Assembly (NCBI GenBank): GCA_051453625.1
Contig: JBOZIK010000001.1
Span: 13,960,769 to 13,981,653, forward strand
Length of the DNA stretch: 20,885 bases
Direction: 5' to 3'
Source: Welwitschia mirabilis
Lineage: Eukaryota > Gnetophyta > Gnetopsida > Welwitschiales
Shown here in pieces: positions 1 through 9,479 of the stretch. The position numbers were made by a program, and so were the translations under genes. Numbering within the stretch: the first letter of the stretch is position 1; each line of letters starts with the position of its first letter. A model generated the notes under the pieces. That model saw only the letters and a program-made list of their open reading frames with translations, ran no database searches and had not been told where the DNA came from.

Positions 1-619
1 TTCTATAAGTTACATGATTTACCAGTTTATCTAAAGGACTTCCAAATTACATAAATTCACAATGCAACATTTTGGCACTATTGCTGAGGAAGGCTGTAAG
101 GAGCTAAGAGGGTTATCACTAACTAGCTAAGTATTCTAAATCCTCTGTTCAAGTTATTTATTTAAATTAGTATTGTATTTTTCTAGCTTAGGTTATAGTA
201 GGGTTATTTCTACAACTTCATTTTCTGCAAGTTTTCCTCATGAATCCTATTGTTTTCTTTGTCATCCCAATGACATAGGACATGATAGTTTAATATTTTG
301 CAAGTAGTTTCTATTTTTCGCAATTTTTTCCTATTTTTCTTTATAGTAAACTATTATTTTGTCTGTTCTTTCTATGATAAAGAGGATGACAGTCCTTAAA
401 ATTTTTTACATTTTTGATATTTTATTTTTAGTAAAATAAAAATATTGTCATCCTTCCTGTCGTCCACATGATAGTCCAAATGATGGCCTACATAATTTTT
501 GTAGTTTTAGATTTTTATTTACTGTGATCATTATCCTTTTTGTATCTCCACGACTAGGTAGATAACGGTCTACTATTTTTTATTTTGTCTTTTTATTAGT
601 TATTTAAGCATGCAGGGAT
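1..619. other. AT-rich non-coding leader before gag
   Basis: No coding frame, tRNA or clear repeat array is seen. Short motifs of the type TCATCC...ATGACATAGGACATG (262-287) resemble motifs at 2782-2806, 3718-3740 and 4321-4344, so this stretch may belong to the same element as the LTR-like block further right. Its place directly before a gag-like start codon suggests an untranslated leader, which is inference. Confidence 0.35.
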
Positions 620-886
620 ATGGTAAATTCTGGTAAGAAGACAAAATATCAGAGAGAACAAAACCTGATTGAAGAAAACATCAGAGAAGAATTATCTAAC
701 TTTAAGCTAAATCCAAATATGCATACCCTAAGTACGTAAATTTTTTGAATTGAAAAAGAAGATTTTTTTGCTTTTATTATTTCAGAATCAGATTTTATAA
801 AAGAAAATTATAGTGTAGAAAGTAATCGTGTTGTTTTTTTAAATATGTCAAACGTATCAAAAGCATTACAAAAATAAAAGCAAGTT

Positions 887-979
887 NNNNNNNNNNNNNN
901 NNNNNNNNNNNNNNNNNNNNNNNNNNNNNNNNNNNNNNNNNNNNNNNNNNNNNNNNNNNNNNNNNNNNNNNNNNNNNNN
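887..979. other. Assembly gap (93 N)
   Basis: A run of 93 N inside the gag pseudogene. The odd length suggests a size estimated from paired reads, unlike the exactly 100-base gaps elsewhere. Confidence 0.95.
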
Positions 980-1279
980 AAACCCTTTTGATTTATCTCC
1001 TAGAGATAATGTAGAACTAAGAAATTTAAGTGCTTATCCAACTTTTTCGGGGAAACCGGAGGAATATCCTTTTCAAAATTTAGCTAACATTGAACAACTT
1101 GTGCTTACCTCAGGAAATGGGAAAAAATGTATTAGTGACTAAACTTACATGATCATTTTTTCTTATCATCCTTAGAGGAAGAGCAAAAGTTTGGTTTAAA
1201 ACCATACCATACAAAATCCTTAAATCTTGAAGTCAAGTGCAAAAAGTATTCATTAACAGATTTTTGAGGGAAAGTTCTA

Positions 1280-1507
1280 TGAGAAAGAGAAGAAAAGAAG
1301 TAACTAATTTCTAACAACACATTCATGAGAATTATGAAATAATNNNNNNNNNNNNNNNNNNNNNNNNNNNNNNNNNNNNNNNNNNNNNNNNNNNNNNNNN
1401 NNNNNNNNNNNNNNNNNNNNNNNNNNNNNNNNNNNNNNNNNNNTGATAAAGAGAAGAAAAGAAGTAACTAATTTCTAACAACACATTCATGAGAATTATG
1501 AAATAAT
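1280..1507 (+). repeat. 64-base duplication flanking a 100-N gap
   Basis: Bases 1280-1343 and 1444-1507 are the same 64 bases with one difference, separated by exactly 100 N. They encode the same piece of gag (RRKEVTNF...HENYEII). Gag homology needs this piece only once, so the second copy is probably an unmerged contig overlap. Confidence 0.9.
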
Positions 1508-1699
1508 TTATAAAAATTTTATAAATGCTAGCCATTCTAATCCTATTGATAAATTTTATAAAGAAAAACTAGTATATTATTTTTATAGTGGATTGAATGC
1601 TTCAATGAAACAACTAATAAACTTTTCTTATAGAGGCAATTTATTGAACTTAGGCCTAGATGATGCATGGAGGGTGCTAGAGAATTTGATAGAAATAAG

Positions 1700-1799
1700 N
1701 NNNNNNNNNNNNNNNNNNNNNNNNNNNNNNNNNNNNNNNNNNNNNNNNNNNNNNNNNNNNNNNNNNNNNNNNNNNNNNNNNNNNNNNNNNNNNNNNNNN
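1700..1799. other. Assembly gap (100 N) at microsatellite
   Basis: A 100-base run of N directly before a (GA)n tract. The simple repeat probably caused the assembly break. No copied flank is visible here. Confidence 0.95.

Positions 1800-1843
<44 letters not shown>
1800..1843. repeat. (GA)n microsatellite
   Basis: About 20 perfect GA units with no interruption start immediately after the gap. The true length is unknown because the left edge is lost in N. Confidence 0.95.
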
Positions 1844-3586
1844 AAATGAAAAAATAACTACCATTCTCTTTAATTTTATATTTTTACAAAAATGGTAATT
1901 ATGATGTCCTACTGTAAGTTAACCAAGGCAAATATTCCTAAGAGGAGCCTTTGGCAGTGCGATATGATAGCTATGGAAACTCCACTGGGGGGTCAGTTGG
2001 TTATGCTGTGTGGGTTCTTACTCATTTAATAATGGTTGCACTCCCCTCATCATGGAAAAATAACTCATTTGTCTTTATTTATTTCCAGCACTTCCACATG
2101 ATCACTCTACTTTTTGGATTCTAGTGCTTGTTTTGATATGGTAGCTTGTAAGTTCCTATTTTAAATAGCTTTTTATCTTATCATTCATTATTTGATAATA
2201 TTAACATCCTTGACATTATTATAATCATCACCTATTTGATTGTAACTTTGTGAATTTTTATATTATGTCATGCATCATTAATCAAGTGATTTTATGCTTA
2301 TTACTAAGGGAATTTGTTAGGTTTGCATTTAGGATAATAAAATAATCTTCTTTATGTTCCTAGCTATCCATTTTTATTTTTGTTTTTCTTTTATTATTTT
2401 GATTGGATTTTCAAAGTTAATTTTCATACTTTTTCTAGCATCATATCATGGACCTAATCATTTTCTAGTTTCTTGTTATTTTTTCTAGAATATTGTTATT
2501 TCTTTCTGATAGGTTTCCATGATCTGATGAGATCTATCTTTTCATGCGTTCGAGCACATTTAAAGCATCTTTGAATATTACTTTTTTTCCTTTGGTGCAT
2601 TTTTCCTCTACTATCACCTTTTCCTTCTCCATCATGCATTTGCTTTTTAGGTTGATTCTTTGCTTTCTCTCATGTTGCTATCTTCTTTCTATTGTTTTTA
2701 TATATTTTCTAGTTTTTTGACATTTTTTGGCTTCTCCTTCCTCTCTAAATAGCTATTTTGATAACTATCATTCCATGTCTATCATTCCCATGATATAGGG
2801 AATGACACTTCGTTTCTTTTCATAGTGTAATTTGAGATGTCTTGCTTCTTCTATAGGAGGAGGTAGGACACATTTATGGACATTAATATATCTCTATCAG
2901 CATAAATTTTTTTAATTTTTGAGCTTTCATGATCTAACTTTATGATGGCTTGTTTGGAATATTTTTTTCATGTTATTTGAATAACTTCTTTGGAGAATTC
3001 ATGAACTTTATTTTGCAGGATCTAGCAACACTCTCACATGTTTTTATATAGCCATGTTTTTAGATAATCTAAATTGTGTTATATTTACTTTTATTCCTTG
3101 CCTTCTTTGATGATACTAATAAATTTTGAGACATCATGTTCTCAAAATAGCACTACTTAAGCTATCACAATAGTCCATTATCATTTTTCTATAATATGCA
3201 TATGCAGATTCATTTTTACGAGTCATCAAGTTACATTTTTATGATTCCTATATGTGTATCACATTCATTCATTCTGTAGTGACATGCTTAAGTAAGGGTC
3301 TTAAGAAAATTTTTTAGCACTTGTATTAATTACGTATTGATGATATCATTTTTCTATAAACTCAATTTATATCCATTTAAACACCATTTTTATCTTAGAT
3401 AAATTAGCTTACAACTTAGTTGATCGCATACTTTGTCAGAAATTAAGAAGACTAAGTAGGAGGCTATGTTATGATGCCAATTTATAGGAATTTGATAGTG
3501 TATTTTGAGTACTTTTGCAGGACATTCATATAGGTTTTGATGTAATACTAATAACTATGAAGACCTGATAGGATGATCAATAAAAC
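1844..3586. other. T-rich non-coding stretch, unassigned
   Basis: I see no protein motif on either strand and no long open frame. The plus strand is rich in T runs. It lies between the gag pseudogene and an LTR-like block, where an autonomous element would carry its polymerase. Either the polymerase has been lost or the gag belongs to a non-autonomous derivative. Confidence 0.5.
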
Positions 3587-4692
3587 ATGTGATCTTTAAT
3601 ACTTTTGGCAGTTTCTCGAGCTTATTCTGATACTGCATATTTGGAAGAAGGAATTTATGATGCAAAAGACTAACTTACCTTGGAGAGTGGAGAAAAGAAA
3701 GACTATCATCTAAATTATCATCCTCATGACATAGAGCATGGCCAAACTACTAATGTGGATAGAGGCTGTGGCACTGATAATAACACATGGAGCACATGGA
3801 GACATGTAACAGGGCATCTTTCCCTCATTAGTTTAGATGACAGATAGGATAATGGAACCGATAACATGAACAGACAACCCATGGGGCTAATGGTATTACA
3901 TGGGGCACATGAAGTCAAGTGACACATGGTCTTGTCCCCATGGTTTTCCCCATGACAGATAGGATGACAACTATTTTTACATGTTCGTAATAAATATCAT
4001 TGTAAGTGGGGTCAAACAACCCATGTGGGTTATTAGGGAATCTATTTTCCACCTTCAGGGTTTTTCCTCCAATTCCTCAAGTGAAAAACNNNNNNNNNNN
4101 NNNNNNNNNNNNNNNNNNNNNNNNNNNNNNNNNNNNNNNNNNNNNNNNNNNNNNNNNNNNNNNNNNNNNNNNNNNNNNNNNNNNNNNNNATGTGATCCTT
4201 AATACTTTTGGCAGTTTCTCAAGCTCATTCTGATACTACATATTTGGAGGAAGGTCTTTATGATGCAAAAGACTAACTTACCTTGGAGAGTGGAGAAAAG
4301 GAAGACTATCATCCAAATTATCATCCTCAGGACATAGAGCATGGTCAAACTACTAATGTGGATAGAGGCTGTGGCACTAACAATAACACATGGAGCACAT
4401 GAAGACATGTGGCAGGGCATCTTCCCCTCAGTCGTTTAGACAACAGATAGGATGATGGAACCGATAACAAGGAAAGACAACCCATGGGGCTAACGGTATC
4501 ACATGGGAAACATGAAGGCAAGTGACACATGGTGTTGTCCCCATGGTTTTCCCCATGACAGACGAGATGACAACTATTTTTACATGTTTGTAATAAATAT
4601 CATTGTAAGTAGGGTCAAACAACTGATGTGGGTTATTAGGGAATCTATTTTCCACCTTTAAGGTTTTTCCTCCAATTCCTCAAGTGAAAAAC
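3587..4692 (+). repeat. 503-base duplication around a gap; LTR U3-like
   Basis: Bases 3587-4089 and 4190-4692 are equal in length (503 each) and align without any indel, with about 40 differences (about 92% identity by hand count), mostly transitions. A gap of exactly 100 N separates them. Each copy holds several CCATGG-type words, such as CCCATGGGG and CCCCATGG. The right copy runs straight into a TATA box, so the segment looks like the U3 part of an LTR. Short open frames on the minus strand in both copies are shared only because the copies are alike. This could be an unmerged haplotype overlap, two different repeat copies joined by scaffolding, or, less likely, a true tandem duplication. 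Confidence 0.85.
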
Positions 4693-4700
4693 TATAAATA
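4693..4700 (+). promoter_or_regulatory. TATA box of LTR-like block
   Basis: TATAAATA followed by CCCTTCTCCTC, a classic plant core promoter with a pyrimidine-rich initiator region. It lies at the end of the repeated U3-like segment, which supports the LTR reading. Confidence 0.55.
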
Positions 4701-5365
4701 CCCTTCTCCTCATTTATTTTCACTCAATCTTTTGTATCTGATACTTGTGATAGAGGATTAAAGGGCAAGAGGTTCATCCAGTGCTGTAGAAAGGAGTCTT
4801 GTTAGTCTTAGACAATGTCTCTTCCATTGANNNNNNNNNNNNNNNNNNNNNNNNNNNNNNNNNNNNNNNNNNNNNNNNNNNNNNNNNNNNNNNNNNNNNN
4901 NNNNNNNNNNNNNNNNNNNNNNNNNNNNNNNNNNNNNNNNNNNNNNNNNNNNNNNNNNNNNNNNNNNNNNNNNNNNNNNNGGACAACCTTTGTTAAGGGT
5001 GACCTTGGTTAGTAGTAGTAGATTGCATTTCCATTTCATTTCATATTACATGTTACACATTCTTTCTTAGATAGTTCTCATTGTTTATGTTGGTTAAGAA
5101 TTGGTAAATGCTCTTCTCAATTGATATAAGTTATAGAAAAAGTGGTCTTTTTGATAGAAGAACTAGGATCTAAGTAGAAATTCATTTCCATTTCCATTCA
5201 CTGCATTCATCTTCATTCATCTTGCATTGCATTTACTTATTTATTTCCTTTTTATTTCTATAAGATAAAAGACTAAAAAAAATACTTGGAAAAATCAATT
5301 CTCTAACTCTAAGCCTAGTGGCTTCATTAGATTATGACATTTGAGTAAACTCCCATCTATACTGG
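4701..5365 (+). other. Putative LTR R/U5 and leader, with 150-N gap
   Basis: Sequence downstream of the TATA box, with a gap at 4831-4980. It holds repeated CATTTCC/CATTCATCTT words at 5183-5230 and no coding signal. The LTR end and primer-binding site are not recognisable, so the boundary is open. Confidence 0.35.
4831..4980. other. Assembly gap (150 N)
   Basis: A run of 150 N. The flanking bases are not copies of each other. Confidence 0.95.
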
Positions 5366-5465
5366 NNNNNNNNNNNNNNNNNNNNNNNNNNNNNNNNNNN
5401 NNNNNNNNNNNNNNNNNNNNNNNNNNNNNNNNNNNNNNNNNNNNNNNNNNNNNNNNNNNNNNNNN
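5366..5465. other. Assembly gap (100 N)
   Basis: A 100-base run of N. The flanks show no evident duplication. Confidence 0.95.
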
Positions 5466-6060
5466 AAGATGTGATGTTTTTATTTTATACCTCTATTTGG
5501 GAAATGTAATTTTCACCATAACAAAATATGATAAAGTTTCTATAACTCCTCAAGCAATAACTTAGATCAATAAAAAAATGGATACACTAACTAATTACTT
5601 ATAAAATATCTTAACTAAGTTACTAATTTAGATCATTGTAGAAAGAAAAATCAAATCAATTCAAAAAGAACTATTCATTATAAGCCTTGGGATTTCTATA
5701 AAAGAGTACTAGCCTAAAGAGGTTTTTGAGGATTAGACTTTGCCCCTAATAAGAGGGACCTAATGCATAATAGATTAAAAAAATATAATATTAAAATAAA
5801 CATGGGAACCAAAATTTCTTTTTTACTTTATTTTTTTAAAATAGTAAACTTCCTTCTCACTTAGCCATAATCATTCATTAGTAATCCTCCATCACCAAGC
5901 ATAAGAGCCCCCTCATATATCACTATTAATGTCTTGGTGAGAGCTAATAGGAGGGAATAGTATTTTATAAAATAATTACATAAAAGCCAAAAATGATTCC
6001 ATAATGCAATATCACATCATTCCAATAGAAAAAAAGATCATAAGGACAAAAAGAGAAAAG
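5466..6060. other. AT-rich stretch, possible minus-strand LTR interior
   Basis: No protein motif is seen. It lies downstream, on the minus strand, of a promoter and splice donor at 6062-6275, and so may be the intron-like remainder of an LTR leader. Confidence 0.3.
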
Positions 6061-6061
6061 A

Positions 6062-6275
6062 GCTTACTTGGGAAGATTAGTAAGATCTTGATAGTTGAAG
6101 ATTGATGAAGATTTGAACTCAAGAGTTCCTTAGCTCCAAGCTTCTAAGCTTCAAGCTCCAAAAGCAAGAGAATGAAGGAAAGAGAAAAAGAAAGAGGAAG
6201 AATAAATGCACTTGTATAAAACAAAACGAAAGTAATTCTTTTTACAAGAAATAAAAGGATCTCTATATATAGATA
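6062..6275 (-). promoter_or_regulatory. Minus-strand TATA box, untranslated exon, splice donor
   Basis: Read on the minus strand, a TATATATA box (6264-6271, context TATCTATATATAGAGATCC) is followed by a pyrimidine-rich start region, then about 150 bases without any ATG, and then a good donor site, CCCAA|GTAAGCT, at about 6067. The exon contains an imperfect palindrome around GGAGCTTGAAGCTTAGAAGC. This layout (TATA, short ATG-free exon, donor) is common in long LTRs of Tekay/Del-type elements and resembles that at 18446-18570 on the other strand. It could also be a non-coding gene start. Function is inference. Confidence 0.4.
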
Positions 6276-7239
6276 AATAAAGGCACATAGCTCAAGATCA
6301 CAAGATCACATGATTTAGTATTGATAAGAGGGATGAGTAATAAGTGATATTGGAGTGCAAAAAGAGATACATATTTATGACTTATGTGCCTAACTAGGGT
6401 GAGTAATCTTCTTACTTTAATTAGCAATGTTAATTACATGTATTATTTTTTCATGCTAGCTCTTTTTAATCCTTCATAGATTTATAAATAAGTTTAATTC
6501 ATTTAAGGCATGCATCAAATTGATAAATGCATAAATCTCAAAATTGTCATGTGGTATAATAAGATAAACTCTTCAATTCCAATGAATAAAACAATGAGTA
6601 TGCTATGAAGCAAGTGTGCTTACATATCAATAACATAAAAGTCATGGCAAAGTAAATCTACTCTTTTGTCATTCTTAGTACTAGGTTAGAGTTCATGTAC
6701 TTGTTCAAATGTTCATTTATTTTATAATTCATAAAATCTTTCAATCATATAAGACAAGGAAGAAAATATTTATTCATAATATAGTATACCTCTTATATTT
6801 ACTAAAAATTTAAATGAGTAAATAAGATGCAAAATATATTATTATATCTTCTTAAAAAATTTTTATTTATTAGTTTTATTATCTAATTTTAAGTCCTCAT
6901 ATAATAAGATTATCTAATTTTAAATGTTTGAATGGCTTTTCTTATAAAAACATTTTAACATAATTTTTATCGTTTCATGATAAATTATAAAAATTACAAA
7001 CTAAGGTTAATTTAAAATGATATCTTATTTTAATAAGGCATTTAAATGATGTTAATTAATCATTTGACTAAAAGCTTAATATATTTAAAATTCAAGCAAA
7101 TACGATTTACAAAATATGGGATATGAAACTATATTTTGGCCTTTTTATAATAGGTAAACTATTTCTATAAAATATGGATTATTGGGAAATTTTTCCTTCA
7201 AGTGTTTGGTAAGGTCATAGGTCATTATGGTGATACAAG
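6276..7239. other. AT-rich non-coding, possible U3 and lost pol end
   Basis: No integrase motif (HHCC or DDE) is seen on the minus strand, where it would be expected after RNase H. A short minus frame just below 7240 is the last trace of the polymerase. The rest is very AT-rich without arrays. Confidence 0.4.
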
Positions 7240-7640
7240 TACATCATATCTTGCTTAAAGCATTAGCTACTTTGTTTTTGTTTTCTAGTATATATTTGAG
7301 ATTGAATTCATATTTTACCAATAATTTTTTTCATTTTCTTTCTCTTCTATTTAATATAAGTTGCTTCTTGAAGTACTCCAAACTCTTAAAGTCTATCTTT
7401 AATAGGAATTCCCAACTTCCACCCCCTTCCATACCCTCCACACCCCTCCAACCCAAATCAAACCCAATCCAACCCGCCCCTTCCCCACTCTTCTTTAAGT
7501 AAGTAATATCGCTAAGCTTTTAGAGTATGCACTATGGCTAATAGTTTTAGATCATGAACTACATAATTCATTTTATGTTGGTTTAGTTTTCTAGATTCAT
7601 ATGCCATCACTTTGGCTTCTTGAGTTAGCACTGTGACTAC
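7240..7640 (-). pseudogene. pol: Ty3/gypsy RNase H, broken
   Basis: RNase H degrades the RNA strand of the RNA:DNA hybrid during reverse transcription. On the minus strand, 7503-7612 reads MAYESRKLNQHKMNYVVHDL followed by LLAIVHTLKA, then a stop where the family has Trp, then RYY. This is the standard Ty3 FESRKLN...Y.VH+.ELLAIVHALK.WRHYL block. After a C-rich insert, 7373-7400 gives FLLKIDFKSLEYFKKQ (family: FL.+TDHKSL.Y), and 7247-7267 gives NKVANALSKI, the end box usually written ADALSR. The usual TDAS motif before 7640 is not clear. Several stops are present. No integrase is found beyond 7240, so the polymerase is cut short at its 3' end or its integrase has decayed beyond recognition. Confidence 0.88.
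7411..7489 (-). repeat. C-rich insert, G-quadruplex-prone on minus strand
   Basis: About 79 bases made of CCC, CCCC and AACCC-type words interrupt RNase H between RYYL and FLLK. In related elements only a few residues separate these motifs. On the minus strand the G runs are dense: GGGGAAGGGGCGGG and further GGG/GGGG/GGGGG runs with short loops, enough for two adjacent four-run quadruplex motifs. The composition is completely unlike the AT-rich surroundings. Confidence 0.8.
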
Positions 7641-7956
7641 TTATTTAACTAAGGTATTCATAGTTGCTATGAATAGTTCCTCCATTAGTATGATCTTCAA
7701 TATGGATGCGAATATTAAAAAAATCTTTATTCTTAAGAAGGCTTATTTTAATTTAAAGTAAAGTTAAAGGATGTTATAGATTTGTTAAGTCTATATGTAG
7801 GGCTATCAACTACAGGAATCTTGAAATGAATCTTCAATAGAATCCTATTAATTGTAAGAAACTTTAGAATTTTATTACATTTTTTATCTTAGGACATTCT
7901 TGGACTATTTGGGTATTTATAGGATCTATTACCATTTTCGGTATAGAGATAATATA

Positions 7957-8820
7957 CCCAAGTATTTTACCTCTCTCTCGAAGAAGTTGTATTTGATTAG
8001 TTTAGCTTTGAAATCATGATCTTGTAGTATTTTTAGTACTTTATTAAGGTAGTTTACATGTGTTTATTTATCCTTTAAATATACTAGAGTGTCATCTAAG
8101 AATACTATTATAAATTTATCAAGTTATAGATGAAAAACATTATTCATTATGTTTGTGAGAATTATTGATGCATTAATGAGTTTTCATAACATTACCACAG
8201 ACCTATAGTATTCATATCTTGCTTGAGATANNNNNNNNNNNNNNNNNNNNNNNNNNNNNNNNNNNNNNNNNNNNNNNNNNNNNNNNNNNNNNNNNNNNNN
8301 NNNNNNNNNNNNNNNNNNNNNNNNNNNNNNTGTCATCTAAGAATACTATTATAAATTTATCAAGGTATAGATGAAAAACATTATTCATTATGTTTATGAG
8401 AGTTATTGGTGCATTAATGAGTTTTCATAACATTACCACTGATCTATACTATTCATATCTTGCTTGAGATACTATTTTGTGAACATATTCTTCTATAATT
8501 TATATTTATTGTTATTCTAATCTTAAGTTAATTTTTGAAAAAAAAAATTCTCCTTATAATTAATTCAAAATATCATCAATTCTTGGTAGGAGGTATTTAT
8601 TTTTAATAATGACCTTAATCAGTTGCTAATAGTCGATGCACAATCTAAAGATTTCATCTTTCTTTTTGACAAATAAGATAGGTGTATTATAAAGAAATAT
8701 ACTTGAGTAGCACTTTCCTTCCAATAATAGTTATTCTAGTTGTAGTATGAGCTCTCTAATTTCTATTATTGAAAATTTATATGAAGTTACTTACTACTAG
8801 TTGTACTCTAAGGATTAAAT
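7957..8820 (-). pseudogene. pol: Ty3/gypsy reverse transcriptase, broken
   Basis: Reverse transcriptase copies element RNA into DNA. On the minus strand, from high to low coordinates, I read YKFSIIEIRELILQLE (about 8785), PILFVKKKDEIFRLCIDY (about 8629-8682; family VLFVKKKDGS.RLCIDYR), IKNKYLLPRIDDI, FSKINLR, then INAP...NNVFHLYLDKFII and the catalytic FLDD box (8331-8346; family Y/FLDD), DTLVYLKDK, a stop, THVNYLNKVLKILQDHDFKA and VKYLG near 7957. The key aspartates of the FLDD box are kept. Many stops occur, several where CGG or CAA would be expected. A gap at 8231-8330 with copied flanks makes the FLDD segment appear twice. It lies between the protease and RNase H, the normal Ty3 order. 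It is clearly non-functional. Confidence 0.92.
8090..8471 (-). repeat. 141-base duplication flanking a 100-N gap in RT
   Basis: Bases 8090-8230 and 8331-8471 are both 141 long, with 7 differences and no indel, separated by exactly 100 N. Both encode the FLDD part of reverse transcriptase. A reverse transcriptase has this motif once and the flanking protein continues correctly if one copy is removed, so this is best read as an unmerged overlap of contigs or haplotypes. Confidence 0.92.
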
Positions 8821-9104
8821 TGATGTGGTATTCTACCTTTTATTTGGACAGTAGATTTGTTCTCTCTTTAAATAATTTGATACGTTTTTATAACCCTTCT
8901 GGAATATCATGCTATGAACTTGTACCTTTTTATTTTATTATTACTAGAAATAATTATTTCTAAGTTACTAATTTTGTAATTTTTTTTAATTAATAAGAAC
9001 ATTTTCTTATTCTTATCCTCACCCTTAAGAATTTGGTCTCTGAATGAAGATGAAATAATTAATGTTATTTGTTAAAAATTTATTCTAATATTGTAGTTGA
9101 TAAG

Positions 9105-9350
9105 AAAGAACATTCATAGGATGAATTCATTGTTATTAATAGTAAGGATGTAAACTTTATCTCTAAACTGAAGGTTTTGGATTAAAAAGATTATCGGTCC
9201 TCTTATTTCATTTTGTGTTAGGATGTTTCATCTTGCTATTTCTATGAAGGATCTTAGTTTTTGGAAAGGAGTAATATTTAATTTTTAAAACAAAGAAGGA
9301 AATATGAAATTATGAGAAGCACTACAATCAATTAAAAATAAAATTGGATA
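9105..9350 (-). pseudogene. pol: Ty3/gypsy aspartic protease, broken
   Basis: This domain cleaves the Gag-Pol polyprotein. On the minus strand it reads PILFLIDCSASHNFIFPSLF near 9303-9350, matching the family core LIDSGATHNFIS. The catalytic Asp is kept but the essential Gly has become Ser, a GGT-to-AGT type change. Then follow LNITPFQKLRSFIEIA, a stop, EIRGP, FLIQNLQFRDKVYIL and NEFIL-stop-M at 9111-9131, matching the usual D.ILGM end. It lies between the gag zinc knuckle (about 9482-9514) and reverse transcriptase, as in Ty3 elements with a gag-PR-RT-RH order. The changed DSG triad alone would inactivate it. Confidence 0.85.
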
Positions 9351-9479
9351 GAAAATTGGTTTATAATTAAACTTGTATGGACTATAGTATATATTATTTT
9401 TGTAGGTGGTTTTAGATGTGGTTGTATCTGATGTTGATTTTAAATAGAGGATATCATCCTAGATACTTATATAGATAAT

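Larger units (their letters stand above)
620..1699 (+). pseudogene. gag: Broken Ty3/gypsy gag (Retrotrans_gag-like)
   Basis: Gag is the structural protein of LTR retrotransposon particles. A possible start ATG at 620 opens a lysine-rich 39-residue frame that ends at TAA 737. After a gap, 981-1139 reads a stretch with SAYPTFSGKPEEYPFQNL and then stops. The region from about 1171 gives LRGRAKVWFKTIPY, then RRKEVTNF, HENYEIIYKNF, and from about 1560 KEKLVYYFYSGLNASMKQL and GLDDAWRVLENLIEI. This order (GxAxxWF, then F.Q...E, then FY.GL, then a leucine-rich end) is that of the Retrotrans_gag domain of Athila/Tat-type Ty3 elements. At least three stop codons and frame changes break it, one of them TGA where the family usually has Trp. 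No zinc knuckle, protease or polymerase follows within the next 2 kb. Gaps at 887-979 and 1344-1443 interrupt it. The family assignment below superfamily level is uncertain. Confidence 0.7.

Noticed and set aside
3724-4530. Cys/Pro/Leu-rich minus-strand frames in both 503-base copies
   Set aside because: Their shared presence follows from the duplication. They lie in a U3-like segment and show no domain.
7227-7502. Plus-strand 91-residue open frame with a proline-rich end
   Set aside because: It is antisense to the RNase H pseudogene, and the prolines come from the C-rich insert. The minus strand shows clear homology.
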